Source: Streptomyces barringtoniae (GTDB lineage Bacteria; Actinomycetota; Actinomycetes; Streptomycetales; Streptomycetaceae). Taken from it: a stretch of DNA of 64,000 nt. How positions within the stretch are numbered: position 1 is the first letter of the stretch; every line of letters starts with the position of its first letter. The notes under the pieces are model-generated. The model saw only the letters and a list, made by a program, of their open reading frames with translations. It did no database searches and was not told the origin of the DNA. This document shows, one piece after another, positions 34,966 through 46,378 of the stretch. The DNA lies in assembly GCF_020819595.1 (NCBI RefSeq), contig NZ_JAJHNP010000006.1, positions 417,131-481,130 of the forward strand. Reading direction: 5' to 3'. Made by a program: the position numbers and the translations under genes.

Positions 34966-35799
34966 TCAGGGGCTCGGATTCCGGTCTCGCACAGTCGGCA
35001 CGCAGTCCAGCTCGATGCCGAACCGCTCCCGGTACGCGGTCAGCACCTCCTCGTTCGTCTCCAGCTCCCGGGTACCGCGCGCACCGTCGCCGGCCGTCGT
35101 CGTCAGCACCCGCCCGCTGAGCGTGACCCTTCCCCCGTCCTCGGTGACCCGTGAGCAGACCAGCGACCGGGTGAAGTGCGACAGCGGCGAGGTGCTGTGC
35201 CACCAGGCCCCGGCCACGAAGTCCCCGAGCGCCCGGGGCCGCGTCTCCAGCCGGTACTGCGGCCTCGCGTCCCGTATGACGTCCAGGTCCCCGTCCCCGG
35301 CCGGGCCGCCGCTCGCCCCGGCCGCGTCCGGGCCGGCCTCGACCACCCGGAACACCCCGCCGGGGTCGACCTGCTCCTCGCGCTCCGCGTACCTCAGCGG
35401 ATAGTGGCTGTGCGCCCCGAACCCGACGTCCGCGAGCCAGGTGTCTCCCTCCACCGTCCGCACCCGCAGGGCGAGATGGTCGTACGGGATGCCGAGCCGT
35501 CCCTCGTCGCCGTACACGCGTGCCGCGAGCAGGTCGACCTCGTAGCCGAGGGCGGTGAGCAACGCGCCGAACAGGCCGTTCAGTTCGTAGCAGAAGCCAC
35601 CCCGCCCGCGTCCGATCACCTTGTCCAGCAGCCGCTCCTCCTCCAGCACGATCTCCTCGCCGAGGTGGATCGACAGGTTCTCGAAGGGGACGGTCCGCAG
35701 GTGGCGCAGCTGCAGTTCGCGCAGCGCCCGGCCGGTGGGCTTCTGCGGGTGCTCGGCCCCGATCCGGCGGAGATAGGCCTCGGCCTGGCTTGAGTTCAT
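34966..35799 (-). CDS. Arylamine N-acetyltransferase
   Basis: A 277-residue NAT that acetylates arylamines or hydrazines from acetyl-CoA. The triad is Cys70 (RGRGGFCYELN), His108 (PYDHLAL) and Asp124 (LADVGFG). The family start motif VPFENLSIHLGE is at residues 38-49. Homologous NATs form amides in some antibiotic clusters, but no biosynthetic genes are adjacent here. ATG 35799 is chosen for the family-standard length; an in-frame start at 35820 adds only seven residues. Confidence 0.94.
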   Translation of the reverse strand: MNSSQAEAYLRRIGAEHPQKPTGRALRELQLRHLRTVPFENLSIHLGEEIVLEEERLLDKVIGRGRGGFCYELNGLFGALLTALGYEVDLLAARVYGDEGRLGIPYDHLALRVRTVEGDTWLADVGFGAHSHYPLRYAEREEQVDPGGVFRVVEAGPDAAGASGGPAGDGDLDVIRDARPQYRLETRPRALGDFVAGAWWHSTSPLSHFTRSLVCSRVTEDGGRVTLSGRVLTTTAGDGARGTRELETNEEVLTAYRERFGIELDCVPTVRDRNPSP

Positions 35800-35827
35800 G
35801 GACCCAGTCTGGGCGAACACCTGGTCC

Positions 35828-38632
35828 TCAGTCTCTCGCCACCCGCAACTCCCCGCCCGTCCCTCCCGTCCCTCCGACCGCGAGTTCCCCGTCCCGGTCG
35901 GTGCGCAGCACCAGCGCCCCGCCCTCCCGCAGCGCTGCCACGGTCGCCGGTGCCGGGTGACCGTAGGGGTTGTCAGCGCCGCACGAGATGAGCGCCACCC
36001 GGGGTGCCGCGAGCCGTATCAGTTCGGGGTCCTGGTAGGCCGAGCCATGATGGGCCACCTTCAAGACGTCCACACCGGCCAGCTCGGCCGCCACGGGTGA
36101 TCGCACCAGCGCCTGCTGGGCCGGCGGTTCGAGGTCGCCCAGCAACAGCAGCCGCAGCCCGCCCGAGCGCACCAGCATCGCGACGCTGGCGTCGTTCGGA
36201 TCCTCCGGCTCGGGCACCGGGCCCGGCCAGGCGGGGGTCTGCGTGTCCCGGGGTGGCCGGATGCCCGGCGGGGGCCACAGGACCCGCCAGGACAGCTCTC
36301 CGGCACGCCGCTCCTCTCCCGCCACGGCGCGCGTGACCGGGATGTGGCGCGCCGCCGCCTCCCTTCTGACGAACTCGGCCTCGTCGGCGGGCTCCTCGAA
36401 GCCCGTGGTCTCGATCGCGGCCACCGAACGGCCCCGCAGCACCCCGGGCAGTCCCGCGACATGGTCGGCGTGGAAGTGGGTCAGGACCAGAAGCGGGATG
36501 CGCGTGATGCCCAGCTGCCGCAGACAGTGGTCGACCAGCACCGGATCGGGGCCGGCGTCCACGACCACTCCGGCTCCCTCGCCCGCTGCCAGCACGGTGG
36601 CGTCGCCCTGCCCGACATCGCACATCGCGAACCGCCAGCCCGGCGGTGGCCAGCCCGTGATCACCCGGGTCAGCGGGGCCGGCCGTACCACCGCCAGCAG
36701 GAGCAGCACTCCGAGCAGCCCGCACCACCACGGGTGCCGCATGAGGCGCCGCCCCGCCAGGACGACGACCACGGTGACCGCCGCCAGCAGCAGCGCCCCG
36801 GGCCAGCTCCCCGGCCAGTCCACTCCCGCGCCGGGCAACGCCGCCCCCGTCCGGGCCACACCCGCGATCCAGTCGGCGGGCCAACTCGCGCACCAGGCCA
36901 GCGCCTTGGCCGGTGCCATGGCCACCGGTGCCGTCGCGAGCGCCGCGAACCCCAGCACGGTCGCCGGTGCCACCGCCACCTCTGCCAGCAGGTTGCACGG
37001 CACCGCCACCAGGCTCACCCGCGCCGACAGCACCGCCGTGACCGGGCCGCACACCGCCTGTGCCGCGGCGGCCGCCGCCAGCGCCTCCGCGAGCCTCGGC
37101 GGCACCCGGCGCCGCCGCAGCGCCTCGCTCCAGCCCGGTGCCAGGACCAGCAGCGCGCCGGTGGCCAGCACGGAGAGCAGGAAGCCGTAGCTGCGTGCCA
37201 GCCACGGGTCGTAGAGCACCAGCAGCAGAACGGCCGTGGCGAGCGCCGGGATCAGGGATCTGCGGCGCCCGGTGGCCAGGGCCAGCAGCGCGACCGCACC
37301 GCAGGCGGCGGCCCGCAGCACACTGGGGTCGGGCCGGCACACGACCACGAATGCCGACGTGAGCGCTCCGGCGAGCAGTGCGGTCGCCCGCAAGGAGAGC
37401 CCGAGGCGCGGAGCGAGGCCACGGCGTTCGACGAGCCGGGCCAGTCCGGGCGGCCCGATGAGCAGCGCGAGCAGGACGGTGAGGTTGCTGCCGGACACCG
37501 CGAGCGTGTGCGCCAGGTCCGTGTCCTTGAACGCCTCGTCCAGCTCGGGCGTGATCCGTGCGGTGTCCCCGACGACCAGCCCGGGAAGGAGCGCCCGCGC
37601 GTCCCCCGGCAGACCGTCGGTCGCCTCCCGCAGTCCGGCCCTGAGCCGTCCCGCGAGCCGTTGAGGGCCGCTGGGCCCCGCCACGATCCGCGGCCCCGGC
37701 CGGCCACGCACCCGCAGGACGGCCGCGGTCCGCTCCCCACCCGCCAGCGCGGGCGCCAGCCGCCCGGCGACCCGCAGCCGCGTGGACGGCAACAACCCGA
37801 GCCATGCATCACGCGCACCCCGCGGACTGCGGGCGCGCTGGTCGCCTCGGTAGCCCTTCGTGCCCCGCGGGACCGGGGCAGCGGACCGCGCCGCGCTTCC
37901 GTCTGCTGTAGAGGGGCCGTTCCGGGCAGCCGTCCCTTCCGGTGCCGGAGCATCCGCGTCGACGACCAGCAGCACCGGAGTCCGCGTCCGCACGCTCGTC
38001 CCGTCGCTCTGTTCGACGCGCCGCACCTCCGCCTGGGCCAGTACCGCGAGCGGCGCGGCGTGATCGCCGCGCACCCGTGGCCGGCTCAGCCAGGGGTCGC
38101 CGCTCAGCTCGACCTCGGCGGTCACGGTCGCGTACCGCCGGGCCAGCTCGGGCACCGGTCCGCGCCGCAGGTCCGCGCCGTGCAGTCCGGCCGAGGCGGC
38201 CGAGGCGGAAACGCACAGCAGCACGGCGGCGAACGAGGCACGTGCCCAGGCGAACCGCCCGAGCGGCCTCCCGGCCTGCGCTCTCCGTGTGACCGGCCCG
38301 GCCGGTACGGACTGTGCGGGCCGTGGCGACCTTCGTGCCGCCAACAGAGCGATTCCGCCCACCAGGCAGGCGACCGCGATCCCGGCCGTCCAGCCCGCCG
38401 GGGTGTCCAGTGTGACGGCCGCCGTGCCCCAGGCCGCGAGCGCGGGCGGCACCAGGCGCAGGTCCATGGGGCCCGCCCGCTCACCGCGAGCGGCGGTCCC
38501 GTCCGCACCGTTGTCGCGGACCACGGCACCGTCGGTTCCCGGATCTTCTGACCGCGCGTCTGCTCGCCGGGCAGGCGCGAGTACGCGGGTCCTTCCGGGC
38601 TCCGGCGGCCCGTCGACGATCGTGCGGCTCAT
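35828..38632 (-). CDS. comEC: ComEC/Rec2-family membrane channel with MBL domain
   Basis: A 934-residue polytopic protein. An N-terminal variable membrane/OB-like region is followed by the Competence core (LAHTLAVSGSNLTVLLALLIG near 378-398) with many helices. The C-terminal metallo-beta-lactamase domain carries LTHFHADHVAGLPG near residue 725 and VLKVAHHGSAYQDPE near 860. In competent bacteria ComEC moves single-stranded DNA inward. Streptomyces is not known as naturally competent and no type IV pilus genes are seen here, so the role is open. The ATG overlaps the comEA stop by four bases. Confidence 0.93.
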   Translation of the reverse strand: MSRTIVDGPPEPGRTRVLAPARRADARSEDPGTDGAVVRDNGADGTAARGERAGPMDLRLVPPALAAWGTAAVTLDTPAGWTAGIAVACLVGGIALLAARRSPRPAQSVPAGPVTRRAQAGRPLGRFAWARASFAAVLLCVSASAASAGLHGADLRRGPVPELARRYATVTAEVELSGDPWLSRPRVRGDHAAPLAVLAQAEVRRVEQSDGTSVRTRTPVLLVVDADAPAPEGTAARNGPSTADGSAARSAAPVPRGTKGYRGDQRARSPRGARDAWLGLLPSTRLRVAGRLAPALAGGERTAAVLRVRGRPGPRIVAGPSGPQRLAGRLRAGLREATDGLPGDARALLPGLVVGDTARITPELDEAFKDTDLAHTLAVSGSNLTVLLALLIGPPGLARLVERRGLAPRLGLSLRATALLAGALTSAFVVVCRPDPSVLRAAACGAVALLALATGRRRSLIPALATAVLLLVLYDPWLARSYGFLLSVLATGALLVLAPGWSEALRRRRVPPRLAEALAAAAAAQAVCGPVTAVLSARVSLVAVPCNLLAEVAVAPATVLGFAALATAPVAMAPAKALAWCASWPADWIAGVARTGAALPGAGVDWPGSWPGALLLAAVTVVVVLAGRRLMRHPWWCGLLGVLLLLAVVRPAPLTRVITGWPPPGWRFAMCDVGQGDATVLAAGEGAGVVVDAGPDPVLVDHCLRQLGITRIPLLVLTHFHADHVAGLPGVLRGRSVAAIETTGFEEPADEAEFVRREAAARHIPVTRAVAGEERRAGELSWRVLWPPPGIRPPRDTQTPAWPGPVPEPEDPNDASVAMLVRSGGLRLLLLGDLEPPAQQALVRSPVAAELAGVDVLKVAHHGSAYQDPELIRLAAPRVALISCGADNPYGHPAPATVAALREGGALVLRTDRDGELAVGGTGGTGGELRVARD

Positions 38633-39882
38633 GGCCGTACCAGGTTCCGCAGATCGCCGAAGCGGCGGTCGCCGATGCCGTTGACCTCGCGCAGTTCGTC
38701 CACCGAGCGGAAACCGCCGTGCTGGGTGCGGTAGTCGAGGATGTGCTGAGCGAGGACGGGGCCGACTCCCGGCAGCGTGTCGAGCTGGTCCGCCGTGGCC
38801 GTGTTGAGGGAGACGGGCGCCGCGGGGCCCGCCCCCGCCGGTCCCGAGGCCGGCCCCGCCGAAGTGCCGGGTGGGGCCACCGCCCCGGCGGGCGCGCCGA
38901 CGACGACCTGTTCGCCGTCGGCCAGGAAGCGGGCCCGGTTGAGCCCCTCGATGCTCACACCCGGACGGACGCCGCCGGCCGCCCGCAGCGCGTCGGCCAC
39001 CCGGGAACCGGCCGGCAACCGCTGGATCCCCGGGTTGCGGACCTTGCCGCTGACGTCCACGACGATCTGCCCGCCCGGCGTGGCCGAGGCGCCCGCACCG
39101 GCCTTCGCATCGTCCTCCTTCTTGGCGTAGGGCGTGTCCGCCTTGGTGGACGGCGCCGCCGCGCGTACCACTTGAGGGGCGCTCACGGACTCGGTCCGCC
39201 CGGCCCAGAAGTACTGAACGGCGAGCACCGCTGCGGCCACGAGCACCACGGCGAGTGCCACGGCTCCCCGCCGCTCCACCCCGCACCGCACCTGCAACCA
39301 CACCGGCATCCGCTCCCGCAATGCCGACCCGATCCGCTCCCGCCAGCCGGGGCCGACGGGGCCGGGCGACTCCAACGGGCTGACGGTGCCGGCTGGTTCG
39401 GGGTCGTAGGCCCTGCTCGGCGCCGAAACCGGAGTCGACGTCAGTGTCGGCGTCGGCGTCGGCGTCGGGGTCGAGCCATCAGCCGGCACGGTGTGCGGTG
39501 GCTCGGTCGGGGCAGGCGTGATCTCGGCCGTCACCGTCCTCGCCGGGCTCAGCCCGGGCGCCCGGCCCGTGGCCCATGCCGTAGCCGCCCCTGTCGCCGT
39601 CTCGGGTGCCGCGCCGGTCGCTGCCTCGGTCGCCCTCGCGGCCGCCGTCCTCTCGGCGCCCTCCCCGTCCGGCGGTCCGTTTCCCGACTCCCGCCACCTC
39701 ACGGCTCGTTCGCCGAAGAGGAGTTCCGCTCGGCGGCGCAGTTCCTCGGCCGGCGCCGACGGGCGGTGGCGGGCGGGGCCGCGGTCGATGCCGCGGCGGT
39801 GGCGGATGCGGCCGTCGGAGGTGGGGCCACGGCCGGGGCCGCTGGTCGGAGTGGCTGTGCGTGAACGTGATCGAAGTGCCAT
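38629..39882 (-). CDS. comEA: ComEA-family helix-hairpin-helix DNA-binding protein
   Basis: About 417 residues. A long Ala/Thr/Pro-rich cytoplasmic segment includes a (TP)n run. One membrane helix lies near 205-225 (VALAVVLVAAAVLAVQYFW), an SLBB domain near 265-320 (IVVDVSGKVRNPGIQRLPAG) and a C-terminal (HhH)2 module in the last 65 residues (LNTATADQLDTLPGVGP and VDELREVNGIGDRRF). The N-terminal region is much longer than in Bacillus ComEA. ATG 39882 and 39900 are both possible starts. It is coupled to comEC. Confidence 0.9.
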   Translation of the reverse strand: MALRSRSRTATPTSGPGRGPTSDGRIRHRRGIDRGPARHRPSAPAEELRRRAELLFGERAVRWRESGNGPPDGEGAERTAAARATEAATGAAPETATGAATAWATGRAPGLSPARTVTAEITPAPTEPPHTVPADGSTPTPTPTPTLTSTPVSAPSRAYDPEPAGTVSPLESPGPVGPGWRERIGSALRERMPVWLQVRCGVERRGAVALAVVLVAAAVLAVQYFWAGRTESVSAPQVVRAAAPSTKADTPYAKKEDDAKAGAGASATPGGQIVVDVSGKVRNPGIQRLPAGSRVADALRAAGGVRPGVSIEGLNRARFLADGEQVVVGAPAGAVAPPGTSAGPASGPAGAGPAAPVSLNTATADQLDTLPGVGPVLAQHILDYRTQHGGFRSVDELREVNGIGDRRFGDLRNLVRP

Positions 39883-39984
39883 GCGACGAGGATGGGACAT
39901 CCCGCCGAATCGCGATGATCTTGGTCAATTCCCGTGGATGACAGCCCGGTTGTGGATAACTCCGCCACCCGTACGAGTGATGGC

Positions 39985-40830
39985 TCAGCGGGGTGAGACC
40001 ACCGCTCCGAGCAGCCCGGGACCGGTGTGTGCCCCGATGACCGCCCCGACCTCGCTGACATGGAGGTCGGCCAGGCCCGGCACCCGTTCCCGCAGCCGGT
40101 CGGCGAGCGCGGCGGCACGGTCGGGGGCGGCCAGGTGGTGGACGGCGATGTCGACCTCGGCGCCGCCCGCCCGTTCGGCGGCGATCTCCTCCAGACGCGC
40201 GATGGCCTTGGACGCCGTACGGACCTTCTCGAGCAGTTCGATGCGACCGCCGTCCAGCTGGAGCAGGGGCTTGACGGCGAGTGCGGAACCGAGCAGCGCC
40301 TGTGCGGCTCCGATGCGGCCGCCACGGCGCAGATAGTCGAGGGTGTCGACGTAGAAGTAGGCGGACGTACCCGCGGCCCGCTTCTCGGCGGCGGTGACGG
40401 CCTCGTCCATCGTGCCGCCGGCTTCGGCGGTCACGGCGGCGGCGAGCGCGCAGAAGCCGAGGGCCATCGCGACCATCCCGGTGTCCACCACCCGTACCGG
40501 CACCGGCGCCTCGCGGGCCGCGAGGACCGCCGCGTCGTAGGTGCCGGACAGTTCGGCGGAAAGATGCAGGGAGACGATGCCGTTCGCACCGGACTCGGCG
40601 ACCCTGCGGTAGGTTTCCGCGAACATCTCGGGGCTCGGGCGCGAGGTGGTGACGGGCCGGCGCTTCTGCAGCGCCTGGGCCAGGGAGCGGGTGGAGATCT
40701 CGGTGCCCTCTTCGAGTGCCCGGTCGCCGAGGACCACGGTCAGGGGCACAGCGGTGATGCCGTGACGCTCCATCGTCCGCGGCGGCAGGTAGGCCGTTGA
40801 ATCGGTGACGATCGCGACATGGCGGGACAT
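39985..40830 (-). CDS. DegV family fatty-acid-binding protein
   Basis: A 281-residue EDD-fold protein with the family opening VAIVTDSTAYLPP, then VTTSRPSPEMF near residue 60, SLHLSAELSGTYDAA near 88, and YFYVDTLDYLRRGGRIG near 155-171. DegV proteins bind a fatty acid and act as FakB-like presenters to fatty-acid kinase FakA; no fakA-like gene is visible here. It is separated by 84 bp from comEA downstream and probably has its own unit. Confidence 0.93.
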   Translation of the reverse strand: MSRHVAIVTDSTAYLPPRTMERHGITAVPLTVVLGDRALEEGTEISTRSLAQALQKRRPVTTSRPSPEMFAETYRRVAESGANGIVSLHLSAELSGTYDAAVLAAREAPVPVRVVDTGMVAMALGFCALAAAVTAEAGGTMDEAVTAAEKRAAGTSAYFYVDTLDYLRRGGRIGAAQALLGSALAVKPLLQLDGGRIELLEKVRTASKAIARLEEIAAERAGGAEVDIAVHHLAAPDRAAALADRLRERVPGLADLHVSEVGAVIGAHTGPGLLGAVVSPR

Positions 40831-40902
40831 GAGCTGGAGGTTACCTGCCGTAGTGCTCGCGCGGCAGTCCGGCCCCCCTGGTGCGGGACTGGAGCGGCCG
40901 GG

Positions 40903-41640
40903 TCAGGTGGTGCTCTCGGGGCGCGGCTTCTTCTGCCAGGGGTGGGTGAGGCGTGGCGACGGCGGGGTGATCGCCTGGCGCGCCTGCTCCTCGGCGGGGC
41001 GGGACGTCCGCGAGCGGGCGCGCGGGCCCGCCGGACCGTCGGGGGTGGATGCGGCGCTCATGTCGGGCTGCTGTCCCTCCGCCTGCGCGGAACCGGCCGG
41101 GGTCCAGTGGCGCAGGGCGTCGGCCTCGATGTCTATCTGATCGCTGAGCGCGCCCAGATCGTCGTCGCCGAAGCGGCGCGCCCGGTCGCGGACCGCCCAG
41201 CGCAGGGAGTCCGCGGACTTGGTGATGCGCTCGGTACGGCTGCGCAGCTCGGGCAGCCGTGAGCGGAGTTCGGCGCGGTCCGGCTCCGACTCCAGTCGCC
41301 GGAGGTCTGCGTCCAGCTCGTGCCCGTGCGCGCTGAGCCGCTCGAAGAGGCCGAGGGACTCCTTCAGCGACTCGTCCTCGGCCGCGCTCGCGCGCAGGGC
41401 GTCCCGGGTGGCGCGCATGGAGGTGCGCAGCGCGAGCCTGAGCTGCGCGATCTCGGCGGCCGGACCGGCCTGGACGAAGGACTTGGCGCGCAGTGTGTGG
41501 TCCTCGACGGTGCGGCGGGCCTGCTCGATCGTCCGGTCCACGCCGCGCTTGGCGGCGCCGACCGCCTTCACCGTGGCGTACGCGCCCAGGCCGATGAAGA
41601 GCAGGAAGAGCAGGGCGAACACGGCGATCACTGCTTCCAC
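40903..41640 (-). CDS. Single-pass membrane protein with coiled-coil cytoplasmic domain, unknown function
   Basis: 245 residues from GTG 41640, behind a GAGGAGGAG ribosome site. One N-terminal membrane helix (VEAVIAVFALLFLLFIGLG) is followed by a long charged helical region rich in Arg/Glu/Leu (residues 30-175), predicted coiled-coil by heptad look. A disordered Pro/Ser-rich tail ends PWQKKPRPE. The topology recalls bacterial scaffold proteins such as small DivIVA-like or FtsB-like membrane proteins, but no family is recognised. It lies between leuS and degV on the same strand. Confidence 0.7.
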   Translation of the reverse strand: MEAVIAVFALLFLLFIGLGAYATVKAVGAAKRGVDRTIEQARRTVEDHTLRAKSFVQAGPAAEIAQLRLALRTSMRATRDALRASAAEDESLKESLGLFERLSAHGHELDADLRRLESEPDRAELRSRLPELRSRTERITKSADSLRWAVRDRARRFGDDDLGALSDQIDIEADALRHWTPAGSAQAEGQQPDMSAASTPDGPAGPRARSRTSRPAEEQARQAITPPSPRLTHPWQKKPRPESTT

Positions 41641-41698
41641 GATGCTCCTCCTCGGGCTGGTGCGGCACACGCCGCCGCGCTTTCCACGGTAAACGCAG

Positions 41699-41739
41699 CG
41701 GGCAGGCCCGGAGTTCCAGAAAAACCCCGAACCTGCCCG
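41699..41739 (-). terminator. leuS terminator
   Basis: An 8-bp perfect outer stem CGGGCAGG/CCTGCCCG, 43 bp beyond the leuS stop, enclosing a partly paired interior. The TTTTTC run lies in the loop rather than after the stem. Confidence 0.5.
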
Positions 41740-41781
41740 TAGGGGACTACCCCGAGACAGCTCGCTGCGGCGTCCTGACGG

Positions 41782-44655
<2,874 letters not shown>

Positions 44656-44695
44656 GATCCTCAAAGCTCCATCGATCGTCTTTGCCTGCGGAAAC

Positions 44696-44721
44696 GAAAA
44701 ATCCCCTCGCACAGGAGGGGA
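44696..44721 (-). terminator. Attenuator terminator in the leuS leader
   Basis: On the minus strand, TCCCCTC loop GAGGGGA is followed by TTTTT: a textbook intrinsic terminator placed between the leader ORF and leuS, 41 bp before the start codon. A competing stem (CCGACC/GGTCGG, 44735-44763) lies between it and the leader peptide. Confidence 0.85.
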
Positions 44722-44769
44722 CGCCGCGCCGATGCCGACCTCACGGGTTCGACCGGGGGTCGGTACTGA

Positions 44770-44808
44770 TCAGCGCGGCCCGCTAAGCAGAAGGCGTACG
44801 GCACGCAT
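44770..44808 (-). CDS. leuS leader peptide (MRAVRLLLSGPR)
   Basis: A 12-codon ORF ending TGA, encoding three consecutive leucines, two of them with the rare codon CTT (CTT CTG CTT). It lies upstream of the attenuator terminator of leuS, as expected for transcription attenuation by leucyl-tRNA supply. A -10-like TACCCT (44815-44820) ends six bases before the ATG, so the leader mRNA is probably leaderless. It is too short for standard gene finders. Leader-peptide attenuation of leucine genes has been proposed in actinobacteria. Confidence 0.8.
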   Translation of the reverse strand: MRAVRLLLSGPR

Positions 44809-44814
44809 GGCGTT

Positions 44815-44820
44815 AGGGTA
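44815..44820 (-). promoter_or_regulatory. -10 box for leuS leader transcript
   Basis: TACCCT, six bases before the leader-peptide ATG. No clear -35 was identified. Confidence 0.45.
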
Positions 44821-45103
44821 CCGCAGGCCTCGAGCGGGCGGCGACGGGCTTCAGCGGGCCGGCACACGCTTGAGCAAGCGGCGGCGCGCTTCCGTATCCC
44901 TTGTGGACATGCCAGGAACCGAGGGAAGAGGGAGCTGAATCAAGGTCAACAATTACTTCGCGTACCGTCCACTAAGGGACATCACCCCAGTCGCATTGTC
45001 CGTTGGTAACAACGCAATAACTCAAACCCCGTACTGATCGGTATGGCGCCACCTAGAGTTCGGCAGCGGGACCGCTTTCCCGAAACTGCTCGGAGTTGCC
45101 CCC
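44821..45103. other. Divergent intergenic region between leuS and the cytochrome gene
   Basis: Upstream of the cytochrome start the stretch 44940-45060 is relatively AT-rich (CAATTACTTC, AACAACGCAATAACTC) and should hold its promoter. GGAGTTG before ATG 45104 is its ribosome site. No conserved operator was recognised. Confidence 0.4.
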
Positions 45104-46378
45104 ATGAACCCTCGTCGTAGTACCCGCTCCCTCCCCAAACCGGGCCGCTCGGCCTATGGGGTGGCATCGGCCGTCGTCCTGCTGCTCATACCCGTGCTCG
45201 TACTGGCCGGAGGCAACCAGTTCCGCGACTTCCTGAACTTCGGCGCGGGCGTGTTGTCCCTGGTCTCGCTCAGTTGCTCGGTGATCTGGGGCCTGTTCGC
45301 GCAGGACCGGATCTTCCTGAACATCCGGCAGCGGATCGTCGGCCAGGCGGTGCACCGCACGCTCGGGGTCGCCTCGATCGCGTTCCTCCTGCTGCACATC
45401 ACCACAAAGGTCGCCCTCGGCCACACGAAGGCGATCGCCGCGATCATCCCGTTCTCGCTCGGCGTCACCGGGATCGGCGGCCTGATCGGGCTGGGTTCGC
45501 TGGCGGGCCTGCTGATGATCTTCGTGGGCGTCACGGGCGCCCTGCGCAGCAATTTCGCCACCCCGGCCCCCGTCGCCGCCCGCTGGCGCGCCATGCACAT
45601 GCTCGCCTACCCGGCCTGGTGCGCCGCGCTGATCCACGGGCTGTACGCGGGTCGCGCGGCCAAGCCGTTCTTCGTGATCTCCTACGGCCTGTCGCTGCTG
45701 GGCGTGATGGCCGCCCTGGCGCTGCGCGCCGCGCCGCGCCCGGTCAAGCGCAGGGTCGCCGACCGGCTGGTGGCGCTGTTCGGCAGCTCGGAGCGGCCGG
45801 GACTCGACGAGCTGGACGCGAGCCGTTCCCGGGTGGCCGAGCCGGCGCCGACGGGCTTCGAGGGCCGCCGTGAGCCCAGGGGGGCCGCCGCCCCTTCCGC
45901 GCCGCTGTACCAGTCCCCTGCCGCTCCCGCGCCGGAACCCGCGTCGGGCTTCGCGGCCGCCTACCGCGCCGTCTCCACGCCCGGCCGCTCCCGGCAGTCG
46001 TACGCCGCAGGCCAGACCGCCCGCACGGACCTGCCGCTGGACATGCAGGCCACGGAGGCCATGCCGCGCGTGGACGGCGGCTCCAGCACCTCGGGCAGCT
46101 GGCCGATCCCGTCCCCGCCGCCGGTCGGCGAGGCCCCGCCGTCCGCGTACGACCCGTTCCAGGACACCGGGCAGACCATTCCGGTCTACGGCAATTCGGG
46201 CACCGCTGGATACGGCGGAAGTGACATGTACGACACCGGTGAGACAAACGGCCTCTATGGCGCGTACAACGCCGGTGACACGTACAACAGCGGTCCCGCT
46301 ACCGAAACGCTGCCCGGAGCGTCCTACGACACTCCGGGTTCGGGCGAACCTTGGAACATGCCGTCCGGAGGCTTTTAG
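45104..46378 (+). CDS. Membrane cytochrome b, ferric-reductase/NOX-like bis-heme core
   Basis: 424 residues. About five or six hydrophobic segments fill residues 18-208; the rest is a disordered Pro/Ala/Gly/Tyr-rich tail (several YD/YG repeats, ending PWNMPSGGF). Two histidine pairs fit heme ligation across the bilayer: His84-x13-His98 (QAVHRTLG..LLLH) and His165-x12-His178 (RAMHMLAY..ALIH), the spacing used by NADPH oxidases and ferric reductases. No FAD/NADPH domain is attached. It shares one base with the NuoF-like gene that follows, so electrons probably come from that protein. The electron acceptor (iron, oxygen, quinone) is unknown. Confidence 0.8.
   Translation: MNPRRSTRSLPKPGRSAYGVASAVVLLLIPVLVLAGGNQFRDFLNFGAGVLSLVSLSCSVIWGLFAQDRIFLNIRQRIVGQAVHRTLGVASIAFLLLHITTKVALGHTKAIAAIIPFSLGVTGIGGLIGLGSLAGLLMIFVGVTGALRSNFATPAPVAARWRAMHMLAYPAWCAALIHGLYAGRAAKPFFVISYGLSLLGVMAALALRAAPRPVKRRVADRLVALFGSSERPGLDELDASRSRVAEPAPTGFEGRREPRGAAAPSAPLYQSPAAPAPEPASGFAAAYRAVSTPGRSRQSYAAGQTARTDLPLDMQATEAMPRVDGGSSTSGSWPIPSPPPVGEAPPSAYDPFQDTGQTIPVYGNSGTAGYGGSDMYDTGETNGLYGAYNAGDTYNSGPATETLPGASYDTPGSGEPWNMPSGGF

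Noticed and set aside
39420..39475. GTCGGC repeat run in comEA as a microsatellite element
   Set aside because: It is simply the coding sequence of the (TP)n linker in ComEA, common in such tails.
35828..39882. comEC-comEA as evidence of natural competence
   Set aside because: These genes are universal in Streptomyces without known competence, and no pilus or dprA-type genes are in the window.
44656..44820. T-box riboswitch upstream of leuS
   Set aside because: No T-box consensus (AGGGTGGNACCGCG-like) or specifier-loop architecture is seen; a leader peptide with Leu codons explains the region better.
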